From Amia ocellicauda (Eukaryota; Chordata; Actinopteri; Amiiformes; Amiidae): 64,000 bases of DNA. The stretch covers positions 9,296,219-9,360,218 of the forward strand of contig NC_089855.1 of assembly GCF_036373705.1 (NCBI RefSeq). The letters are read 5' to 3'. The position numbers and the translations under genes are program-made. Under the pieces are notes generated by a model. That model saw only the letters and a list, made by a program, of their open reading frames with translations, searched no databases and was not told where the DNA came from. Of the stretch, positions 45,156-55,600 are shown in pieces (the first letter of the stretch is position 1; each line of letters starts with the position of its first letter).

Positions 45156-45252
45156 CAGGTGTCTTTTATACAGGTAACGAGCTGAGATTAGGAGCACTCC
45201 CTTTAAGAGAGTGCTCCTAATCTCAGCTCGTTACCTGTATAAAAGACACCTG
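45156..45252. repeat. Perfect 44-bp-arm hairpin in the Tc1 5' UTR
   Basis: Arms 45156-45199 and 45209-45252 are exact reverse complements around a 9-bp loop. The hairpin lies between the transposase start and the right terminal repeat. Confidence 0.95.
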
Positions 45253-46243
45253 GGAGCCAGAAATCTTGCTGATTGATAGGGGATCAAATACTTATTTCCC
45301 TCATTAACATGCAAATCAATTTATAACTTTTTTGAAATGCGTTTTTCTGGATTTTTTTTTTGTTATTCTGTCTCTCACTGTTAAAATACACCTACCATTA
45401 AAATTATAGACTGATCATTTCTTTGTCAGTGGGCAAACGTACAAAATCAGCAGGGGATCAAATACTTTTTTCCCTCACTGTACATAAACATTTTAGTATT
45501 CATCTGCAGCCAAATATCAAAAATAAAGTATTCCAGCACAGTCTTTTAATTTTTAAAATGAGACAGAATGTGGAGAAATTCAGCTTTTGTCCGATTCAGA
45601 TTTAATGTCAAGAGAAGTAAAAATGTGAAAAAATGATGGAAGGAATTAATTCACTATAAAATAGCAATTGAACAAAAGTGTCATCACGTAGAGCAATTAC
45701 CCAGATATATATTCATTGTGTTTATCTTCCTTTGATTGGAAATTAAATACATTTTCCATTACAAATTCAATTCTCATACATGTTTTGACATTGTAAATTG
45801 TTGTATTTATTTCTGAATAAGCTGTTCGAGTGCTCAGTGGCAAACACATACCTATCTGTCACACTATGTTCATTTTACTTTGAATTTCAAGGTAGATGTG
45901 TGTGAGCTATCTTACATTGCCATGTGCGGATATTTTTACTTTGGCTAAAGGTTCCTCAGGACTGAACTGAATCCTAAGAAGGCAAATAGAAAGTTGAAGA
46001 AAACAAACATCTGTCACAGGTAATAGTTTATAAACAGGTGTGATTTTCTACAATAATAATTCAAGAATTATTCCCTGATTTATGCAGTCCTGACTCACAA
46101 TCATAGAATGGATCTTTAGAAAACCAAATCAAAGCAACGACACTCAGAAACAAGTACGATCCCCACAGAGCCTTGGAAATAATTTCTTGCACTTCCAGGA
46201 ATTGGACTACCATGAGCCTGATAATGCATAGATCCCATTTCAC

Positions 46244-46246
<3 letters not shown>

Positions 46247-46283
<37 letters not shown>
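46247..46283. repeat. (TA)n microsatellite
   Basis: About 18 TA units. The deleted Tc1 element starts at its right edge. Confidence 0.95.
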
Positions 46284-46286
<3 letters not shown>

Positions 46287-47057
46287 TCACCTAAAGGATT
46301 ATTAGGAACACCATACTAATACTGTGTTTGACCCCCTTTCGCCTTCAGAACTGCCTTAATTCTACGTGGCATTGATTCAACAAGGTGCTGAAAGCATTCT
46401 TTAGAAATGTTGGCCCATATTGATAGGATAGCATCTTGCAGTTGATGGAGATTTGTGGGATGCACATCCAGGGCACGAAGCTCCCGTTCCACCACATCCC
46501 AAAGATGCTCTATTGGGTTGAGATCTGGTGACTGTGGGGGCCAGTTTAGTACAGTGAACTCATTGTCATGTTCAAGAAACCAATTTGAAATGATTCGACC
46601 TTTGTGACATGGTGCATTATCCTGCTGGAAGTAGCCATCAGAGGATGGGTACATGGTGGTCATAAAGGGATGGACATGGTCAGAAACAATGCTCAGGTAG
46701 GCCGTGGCATTTAAACGATGCCCAATTGGCACTAAGGGGCCTAAAGTGTGCCAAGAAAACATCCCACACACCATTACAGCACCACCACCAGCCTGCACAG
46801 TGGTAACAAGGCATGATGGATCCATGTTCTCATTCTGTTTACGCCAAATTCTGACTCCACCAACAACCATGCCACGCTCAAAATTGCTTAAATCACCTTT
46901 CTTTCCCATTCAGACATTCAGTTTGGAGTTCAGGAGATTGTCTTGACCAGGACCACACCCCTAAATGCATTGAAGCAACTGCCATGTGATTGGTTGGTTA
47001 GATAATTGCATTAATGAGAAATTGAACAGGTGTTCCTAATAATCCTTTAGGTGAGTG
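46284..47057 (-). mobile_element. Internally deleted Tc1/mariner element
   Basis: 774 bp between TA dinucleotides (46282-46283 and 47058-47059). Termini CACTCACCTAAAGGATTATT are perfect inverted repeats of about 29 bp. It encodes a shortened transposase, so it is non-autonomous, but its ends are intact. Confidence 0.88.
46316..46909 (-). pseudogene. Tc1-type transposase, internal deletion (197 codons)
   Basis: An open frame from MGKKGDLSNFERG at the N-terminus jumps directly to VRIWRKQNENMDPSC in the catalytic domain. The DNA-binding domain and the first catalytic Asp are lost. The second Asp (FQQDNAPCHK) and the Glu (NPIEHLW) remain. About 140-150 residues are missing compared with a normal 340-residue protein. 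Confidence 0.85.
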
Positions 47058-49902
47058 TATATACAGCACTTTATATAGCAACAAAATATAGATGAAGACT
47101 CCATTCAGCTAAATACATTCTCAGGAGGGATTTTAATAGCCCTTGAAGAACACTGATTTTGTGCTTCCCTGAACCTGTTGGTCTTAACCCTGGATTTGTG
47201 TTTCAGACTGTAATCATGCTGGAATGGCCATTTCTACCCAACATGAGCTGCTGAACAGAGGATGCCGGGGTTATTGGCAAAAATATCCTGGTATGTATCT
47301 AATATATAACATGTAATGACCTTCGCAACTTGTTTCATGAAGAGGCATTATTCTCAAATATTTGAAAAGGGCACTCGTGGAGAACTGATGACATTTGGAA
47401 AAGTATTCTCATATTCCTATGTCTCAAGAGGGTGACTCAGGGTATTTGAGGATCTTCCAACATTAGTTTGGAGCTTAAATTTCATAATTTTGAGTGTCGT
47501 GCATATGAGAGAGAGAGAGAGATTTCCCTGAAGAAGAATTATATTCTCGCCTCAGTGGTATAATGTCAGAAAATCTATTGTTTCCTTCCCATTACTATTT
47601 AAAGCAACTGAATAAACGTTTGTCTATACAATATATTTTAGATTGCATTACACATGATTTTTTATGATCATATCAAATATCAAATCAAATCAAATCAGTT
47701 ATATGAACGTTGCAAATGTTCAATACTGTTTTATATTTGTAGCACAAAATTGAATTCACACAGAACATTTGAAAGCTAGGCGCAGAATATTGCTGTAAAC
47801 TGTATAAAATGTAATTTGTAATAACATTAACATATACTGTTGGAATAAGGAACAATATGTGCATGTTTGGGGATTTTTTAAATGTAAAATTACATTACAA
47901 TACTTTTTATATAAATATTAAAATATTAAAAATATGTATATATATAATCAGCCTATGTATGTTCAAGTTATTGAGGGTTTTTTTCATCTTCAAAATGCAC
48001 ATGTTGGTTCCAAAGTGATTTACTAAACCTTTTTTATTGGTTTCTTTATAAAAGTGTAAATTTGGTCTTCAAAGTAAAACTGGTTACACATGGCTTAGCA
48101 CCCACTGAAATTGTTGTTTTTAAATTTGTTTCTTACATCTATTACATCTACATCTATGACCGTTTCATTACAAAACTGTTTTGTTATATCACTATGAACT
48201 TCTCTAGCACAGACAAAAATGTAACATATGAGCTTACGTTAATATTATTACTATACTTGTTCTTACCAAATTAATAAGTCGTGTTCCTTTTTTATGTTTA
48301 AAAACGCTTAATTAATTCTGGGGACTATATCCACTGTATGATTATTTCAGTTGTGCATGGAATACTCTTATCAGGTTTTTGATTGGAATCAGTGATGATA
48401 AACGTTGTCCTTTGACTGTCCTGTACAACACCCCCCGATTTTCTTGATTTCCATTAACAAGCCAGTCAGTTACTGCCTCTTGCCAAATCTGTTAGGTTTG
48501 GACAATCTTCACAATCTTCACATCCTACAGGATGTGGTATAGCACTGCCTTACAGGTGAAGCTATGTTTTATTGACAACATGTAAAATACAGTTAATGCA
48601 CATTGAGTGACATCAAATATTCAGCAAACAAAAGGACAGAGGCACCAGTATCCTCAAGATACTGTCATCCCTGAACAGTGAAGATGAATGTGGAATACTT
48701 TATCACAAGATAAGAGTTTGTGTTTAGCTTATCTTGGCATTTTTAGCTGTCATCATCTCAGAAGTATTTTAAAGAATTCAGGAAGAAGAAACATCCATTT
48801 ATTGAGTGGATAATATGATTAATGAGGGACAGACACAATTTCATAAGCTGCAGCAACCTCAGTAATTTTTGCAGAGCTCTGCTTTTTTAAACAGCTGTTC
48901 TCTTGATGCTGTATTTTTCCAAAGTGTTTTATCAATGCCAAACAAACTTCACATAATTGCCCTTGGACAGATAGACAGTGTACCACCTACAGTTGTGGCT
49001 GAACGTATTCACACACTTCATCTGCAAGAAAATTGATGATCTCTCCAGAAGGTGAAAATCACTTTATGCAAAAATGACACACAATAGGTTATATATCTTA
49101 TTATTCAGTGCTACTGCCACTAGGATTACTTCTCTTCATATTTCACTTTATATGACTACTTTTTCCTGACAACAACAAAAAAAAGCAGTACATTACAGGA
49201 ATGCAAATGAGCTGAGAATCAGCAGGGTAAATGCACTGTTCAGTGAACTGCTATTTGGCCTGAAGTTGGAAATCCACAGTTCAGCCTTCAGCTAAAAGGT
49301 GAACTAAGAAATAGATCTTACTCTTTCACATGAGTGAGTGAGCCAGTAGGTATTTAATTAATCTGCAAGGATTGCTGGCAGTGTTTTAGCTGACATCTGT
49401 TTCCACTTCACAGCAATGTTTTCTTCAGCCAGTTTCCAAATGTCTTATCAGATATCCAAATTATAGTCACACGTCTGTAAATCTAATAAGGACAAAACTC
49501 TAAAACAATTTAAATGTTAGCTCTGCAATTAAGTTCACACTGCTCCGTGGTGATATGTCAGCATCAATCAATTTTAATTAATCAAAAATACACTTTCCTA
49601 TAACAAAAATACACTTTCCTAAAACAACTAAAAAATAAATTATCTATAAATACAGGTTTAAACAGTTACCAGGGTTCATCTTACCTTTGGCAATTGAAAA
49701 CAGATATTGAGTTCTCAACCTTTGGCTGCAATCCGTTGGCCAATTATTTAGGCTATACATAGTATGACCTATTCCTTTTTGTGTCAAAGCCAAGGAAATA
49801 TGTTCTTTGCCCTGTGTATAGTATTCAAATTTGTTTTAAAACTGGCTAACCCCAACCAAACATCATACATTCAATCCATGTGTGTTCAATCCAGGTGTGT
49901 TT

Positions 49903-49904
<2 letters not shown>
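47058..49904. other. grpr: grpr intron 1, unique part
   Basis: Intron 1 runs 43833-51579 (7.7 kb, phase 2). This part has no supported gene. A 84-bp segment at 47207-47290 has good plus-strand splice consensus and is noted in the findings. Confidence 0.6.
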
Positions 49905-49954
<50 letters not shown>

Positions 49955-50011
49955 TATATATATAGATATATATATAGATATATATATAGATATAGATATA
50001 GATATAGATAT
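49905..50011. repeat. (TA)n and (TAGATATA)n compound microsatellite
   Basis: About 23 TA units run into gatatatata and gatata units. It lies within grpr intron 1. Confidence 0.95.
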
Positions 50012-51579
50012 ATTGCATGTTTCTGGGAATAAATGCCAAGTGACAGTTAACTGTAAACATGACAGACAGACAAATCAGGGTATTTGCAGTGGTTGTGTTG
50101 AGATATAATTCCACAGATAGCAGAACAAACATTTACTAAGAGCTCAACTTTAAGCATACTTTAAGCATTAAAAAGAAAAAATATAATGTGGGAAGAACAT
50201 AACCTCATTTAAAGACAACCTTTGCAATACATGCTATAGTACAATGTCACTTGTTAGCTCAAAAAGGGGAAGACTACACAATTCTGCTCATACCATATGC
50301 TGCATCTGGTAACTCCTAGATTTACCTCCGAGCCTCGAACTGTGCAGAGCAATATTACACAGCTATCCGAAGGTGTAGATGATTGATAATACTTTGACTA
50401 GAACTCACTAAATGTCTCTGACATTTATTATAACACTATAATCCTGGTGTTCCTCCATTCATCTATCAAAACAAACAGTGATCTTATTTACAGATTAAAA
50501 TCCAATTGGAAAACGAAAACGTTTATACCATGGTTTTTATAATCCAGCCTGCTGATGGTGCTGCGTGTATTCTTATTTAATTTGTGTTACTGTCTAGCCT
50601 ATTACGCCATCTCCTTTTATTGCCATCGTTTGCAATTGCAATGTAACTACTTTAATGTTGTGAAGTGATTTGAAGCTGCAATTTAAAATAAAGATCATGA
50701 TGATTATGATTATTACTACTACTACTACTACTACTTATGCAGTTATGAAGTCCAGGGTTGAGCCTATATCCTACAAAATGCACTGTGAATAGCTTTTGTC
50801 GGTCCAATACTTTTGATAATGTATTCATACATATATATATATCGGACTGATCACATTGAGTCCAGTTCATGCGACGCTTCTAATATTTCCTCCTGGAAGA
50901 CAGTAGGCTCCTGAAATGAACAGTGTTTATGCGAGAAGCAGGGGGTGAGCTGCTAATAAATACACAGGCTGCCGTATTTCTTTCTTAAATTCAGTTTTTT
51001 CAGCCATTCACATATTGAAAACAAATCTGAAGGAAGACCACAGCAGTGAAGTTAATTCTGTACAACTTTTGTAAGAACACGCAAAAGCAGTCTAAAGAGC
51101 TGAAGAGCGTCGCATGCAGTAGAAACGTTGCACAAAACCAGACAACGTCCAGCTGGACGCAATCTAAGTAACCTTGGCGTTTTTATTTTTTAAAACAGCT
51201 CATCGAGATATCCAGTGCCAGAGTCACCTGTGTTTTTCCCCAAGCTATTCAATCAACCGCACGTTAAATAAAACAGTGGTTGCTTTGGCCGAGGTTGAGA
51301 CATGCTGGTAGAAGTTTGCAAACCTCCCTTTCACATGAATGCTAAGGCAAACCACCCATCATGTGTTACCAAAACAGAGCCGTGTTTACCCTGTTAATCT
51401 TCGTGTTTTTGGAAATATCTTGCAACTGGCCAACCCCTATCCGTATTATTACTGTACAGGGAAATCACACATTGTTACAACAGGGACTCTATAGGACTCG
51501 TTAACAAGATCACACTAGCTAAGACTTGCCACTGCTGTGACATTTAGTTAAACAGTGCATCTGATTCCCGCATGCTTAC
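50012..51579. other. grpr: grpr intron 1, exon-1-proximal part
   Basis: No supported gene or known repeat apart from a short ACT trinucleotide tract near 50715-50733. The donor of exon 1 is GATAG|GTAAGCATG at 51579. Confidence 0.6.
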
Positions 51580-51992
51580 CTATCCGCGGACAGGGCGGTC
51601 AGTGTGAACACAGACACCCCGACAGAAGTGAGCTGGATGAAGGGGATGAGCTTGCACCCCACCCGGCCGAAGAGCCAGTCGTCCGCCAGGTATCTGCTGG
51701 CGTCCACCGGCGCGCAGGTCACCAGTAAGAGCAGGTCCCCCAGCGCCAGGCTGGAGATGAACAGGTTGGGGACGCTCCTCATGGACTTGACCGTGCAGAA
51801 GATCTTGATCAGGGTAACGTTGCCGATCAGCCCCACCAGGATGATGAGCCCGTAGACGGCAGTGATGGCGACGCCGGGGTACCAGGGCAGCTCCGCCAAG
51901 CCCACGGCAGTGCGGTTATGCGCCTCGGACGCGTTGGAGAACATAATGTTGGCCACTTCTGGACTGAGCGCAAATGTGTCTTCCAGAGACAT
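51580..51992 (-). CDS. grpr: Gastrin-releasing peptide receptor, coding exon 1
   Basis: Class A G-protein-coupled receptor for gastrin-releasing peptide/bombesin, at the plasma membrane. The family signals through Gq/11, phospholipase C and calcium. Joined with 43832-43481 and 40585-40193 it gives 385 residues; human GRPR has 384. This exon encodes residues 1-137 and two bases of R138. It shows N-glycosylation sites at N20 and N26, TM1 with GN (57-58), the [13 protein letters not shown] motif in TM2 with D86 (position 2.50), Cys113 for the loop disulfide, and SAD/R of the DRY box at the phase-2 splice site. ATG 51992-51990 was chosen because it matches the family start and has A at -3. An in-frame ATG 49 codons upstream is not supported. 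The sequence is GRPR rather than NMBR or BRS3 by near-identity through TM2-TM3. Confidence 0.96.
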
Positions 51993-52350
51993 CTTCTCAA
52001 TGCAGCTGGAGTTCACCAGGAGGCGTAATACTTTTTTTGTAATAATAATAATAATAGTAATTAAAAAAGCTAGGAGCTGGAAGTGGCTTTGACTTTCACA
52101 AACCAACAAAAAAAAGTATTTTCTTCCAACTGCATGCAAATATAAAGTGAAATGTGAAATTCACTTTATAAGCATTTCACATTTTGATTTTGTTTCAGAT
52201 ATATTAATTTTGATTTAAAAGTGTTTATCTTCTCGATAATAAATACAAGATAAGAAAATGTATTAATAATAATAATAAGAAGAAGTAAAACAATATTATT
52301 TTGGTATGTGAACTTTTGAAACCCACTTACTAATGGTATTAGTCCAGAAT
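51993..52350 (-). promoter_or_regulatory. grpr: grpr 5' leader region
   Basis: Between the TATA-predicted start (about 52350) and the ATG. It contains a strong donor-like TTA|GTAAGTGG near 52330, so the leader may be spliced, and two mutually exclusive 11-bp-arm hairpins at 52141-52184. Confidence 0.4.
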
Positions 52351-52376
52351 CAGGAGAAGTCCTTAGTTGTATCCTG

Positions 52377-52383
52377 CTTTATA
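52377..52383 (-). promoter_or_regulatory. grpr: Putative grpr TATA box
   Basis: Minus strand reads cgcTTATAAAGcagg, 385 bp upstream of the ATG. Upstream lies a GC- and CpG-rich block (52384-52620) with an inverted CCAAT (attgg, 52578-52582). This is the only promoter-like arrangement near exon 1. Confidence 0.45.
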
Positions 52384-52699
52384 AGCGACGATATTGAATG
52401 CTGGAAACCAGAAGACCAGAGCAGACGACGTGGACGGGTCCGGGCAGCGAGTGCAGAGCCCCAGTCCCAGCTGCGGACGGGCTGCGTCTCTGAGCGTCTG
52501 CTGGCAGGAGCCGCTGGGCGGGCCGAGGCGTGCTGTGGTCGCGGTCCTGCGCAGATCTACACAATCCCACTGATCCCATTGGCGGAGCAGCGCAGACCTG
52601 CCGAGACGTGAGCTACACGAACCAGAGCTGTACTGCTGCAGGGAAAGCTGCGAAGGACCAAGCATGAGCTACCAAACTCATCAGGGTTAACCCTTTCAA

Positions 52700-55600
52700 G
52701 TCTCTGTTCATGTGGGGAAAAGGTGAACTGAGTAAATGTCGTGTATTACTATTAGGCTATCACTAATGTTATTATGATTATGAATGATTATTATTATAAT
52801 GCAATGGTTTGTCTAGAGAATTGCGATGGAAAACTGGTCGGTGTCGTTTTATGATTGTCAGAGGTGCACAGTCCGTTTAAAATGCTCTTTGGTTATTCTG
52901 ACGGATGAGTTCTGGTTTCTCTTTCCCTATCATTCAATAGGCTCATAACGAGCTCGCACATGCAGGCTGTGAGGTGGACGCCGTGAAGCATTTCATTTTA
53001 AACCTTTATACATGACATTCACTGCCTTCTGAAAGGATTTTGAAGGGACCTTTAAAAGAGCAATTCCTCCCCACTGTGGCAAATGCTGGTTTCTTACATT
53101 TGTATTCTTATATATCATAGAGTGGTGTATGAACCTGGGGAACAGCACTGGAGCAATTCTGCAAGCAACCAGCTGTACTCAGATGATTCAGTCCTGTTAA
53201 ATGACTGTTGTATGAGAGTCAGTGAATGTGTTTTCCTGAAAGAAAGTGCATAAAAACCATTTTGTTTCTTACTGTAGTTAACCTGCCATCTCTCCTTATC
53301 TTGAGATTGGTATAATTGTTTCTGCTGGGTAATTTCCAATTAAAAAAAAAACATAGTATAAGCTTCAATACATTAAAGGAAGTTTTAAGTTATTAGGGAA
53401 TGTCAAGGTCTTCACAAAATAATGATACTATGTTTTTGTAATTCTAAACCGCATTAGAACATGTTCAGGTATATTTAATGCAAGTTATAATGTGAAATTC
53501 TTTAGCTGTATTTTTAATACATAATGTTAAGTTAACAGAATCATATTAAATTGTTCATTTTGTACTATTGGATGTTTTTAGTCTTAAAAAACAGTGGTAA
53601 AGTTTTCTAAATATGAGCCTTCCGTATCTGCCTTAATTGTGCAAGACTAACACATGCAGTAAGTGAAGGACTGTGGGACTGTTGCTCGGTTTTGTTTTGG
53701 ATCTGTCTGAGGGAAAACAACTCCGATACCAATGCACATCTGTGACCCACAATAATGGTTTCTTCACTCTGCTTATAAAAAGGCAGGAAATGTGAATCAT
53801 TATAAGTTTATTGTTAGCAGGCATAATCTATGAAAGGCAAATTGTATACATTTAAATCATTATATACATTACATGATGTAAATTATGTACACTGAACTCA
53901 CATATACTGGTTTTCAAAGGTAATGTGTCTCCAGTATCTTACTTGTGCGGTGCTTTGGATTAAATACACCCTACTGAGACAATAGAAGGTAGTTAAATAC
54001 TCTTATCTTTATCCTTGCACACTATGTTGCCCTTACAAATATTATGCACTTAGTCTATGGGAAAGCAGTGTTGAAAAACAGTGCAGGGGAAGTAAGATGT
54101 AGTTTCATTATAATGTTGATTCACATGTGTTGCGCACATTATTCACATTTACAGTACTATTACCTCATTCAGAAACAGCTACGCACCTTTGAATTAGAGG
54201 CCAACAGGATATATTAGCCTCAAAGAATATGGTTTCCTTATCTTAATGCAGGTGGCAGAAAAACAAATATGGTCAGATTTTAAAACACTCTGTGGGTTTA
54301 AAGATAGGGCCTCACACCAGGATCTCTATAACCCAAAACAGCTGATAGAGCAGAAGCATTGAAAGCACATTTTCAAGAAAGAAGCACATTTCCCTTTTAA
54401 GTCTCAAGAGCCAAGCACTTTCCCCACACCCAGCACACAGCAAACATCCTATCGATCGGCATCTAAGCTCCTCTGAAGCATCAGGGTCAATCCACAGAGT
54501 GAGTTGGTCCACACACAGAGCTGAGGTCAAATACAGGATCCATCGTGTCATTCTAATGCCATGCCACCAATCGATGACTGTTTTGACCATTTCCTCATAT
54601 TTTTGGCAGAATCCCTGTGACTACAACTAAAGCTGTACTCTTTCCTGGCTGCCAGAGACAGAAGATCCCCTTAGGGGGTACAGTAAAATCAGTTACCTGG
54701 ACATGGTGATATTAAGAGTCTCAGAAATGAGCCAACTTGGAGACAAGCAGCTTGGGGGCTGCTCATTTTAATGTGACAGAGTTATGGATCTTCAAAGATA
54801 TTTTTTCTGAGGCTAATGAAGCTACTGGGAGATTTAAAATCCAGGCACTAACACTGAAATCTGCGGGAAAGCTGTTTAGGATCGTTTGTGCCATTTTCTT
54901 CCTACCGATAACCACTAGTTATAGCTGTTGTTTGGACAGTTATTTATTTGAGTGTGTTGGCTTGGAATTAAAAATACATTTGTTTAGAAAATGGCATGCC
55001 AATATGCTTTTAGTTAATTTACCTAATGTCTACATTGGCAATTGGCAGGTGTAATGTTGTTGGATGTTAGCTCAATAATTTCTAGTTGCTTCTTTTGAAT
55101 AACTATATGTACATTATTTGTGTATATTTGGTAAATACTAATACCGAAGGGAAGTAACACAGCACCAAGCATAGCTCTTAAATGACGACAACATTGTTGA
55201 ATGTATTACAAATTCAGCTTACAAAGGATTTTGAGAATATATTAAAAGACTATGGGTCAAATTAAATAAAAGGCTTGACCCACTCAATAATATCAAATTA
55301 TAAAAAAAGCCTATCACAGGAAAATAACTGATAAAAACGAAACCAGTGCATGTTTGTAATTTTTGATTCAATGGTAGTTTTGATAAATTTACAGTTTGGA
55401 AATTGTTTGTTTGGTTTTCTGGCACAGTGTTCCAGCTGACACCATTGCTTCTTTGACTTACTAGAAATCTGTTTTGTGTTCTATCATTTTTAATTATCCA
55501 GTGAAATAGTTACATAGAAGATACACTGATCTTGTTTAATGTTTACTGATATTTCTGAAACGTCAAATCCCAGAGGTGTGATGTCGGGCTCTTCTACACA

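Larger units (their letters stand above)
43894..45480 (-). mobile_element. Full-length Tc1-like transposon in grpr intron 1
   Basis: 1587 bp flanked by a TA duplication (43892-43893 and 45481-45482). Long terminal inverted repeats of about 200 bp start CAGTGAGGGAAAAAGTATTT. Each carries an outer and an inner copy of a gggaaa(t)aagtatttga motif, so the ends have an IR/DR layout as in Sleeping Beauty-type elements. One intact transposase gene lies between. The two ends are almost identical, so insertion is recent. Passport- or SSTN-like families are the closest types I know; exact family not assigned. Confidence 0.92.

Noticed and set aside
49764..50132. Frames with long Tyr-Ile or Ile-Asp runs
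   Set aside because: Translation of the TA/GATA microsatellite; the same applies to 6587-6888.
51993..52139. Extension of grpr by 49 residues from an upstream in-frame ATG
   Set aside because: The extension includes poly-Ile from an ATT repeat and does not resemble the family; the ATG at 51992 matches the GRPR start.
52333..52665. Overlapping frames of about 66-100 codons upstream of grpr
   Set aside because: Open because of the CpG-rich promoter block, on both strands, with no motif or splice support.
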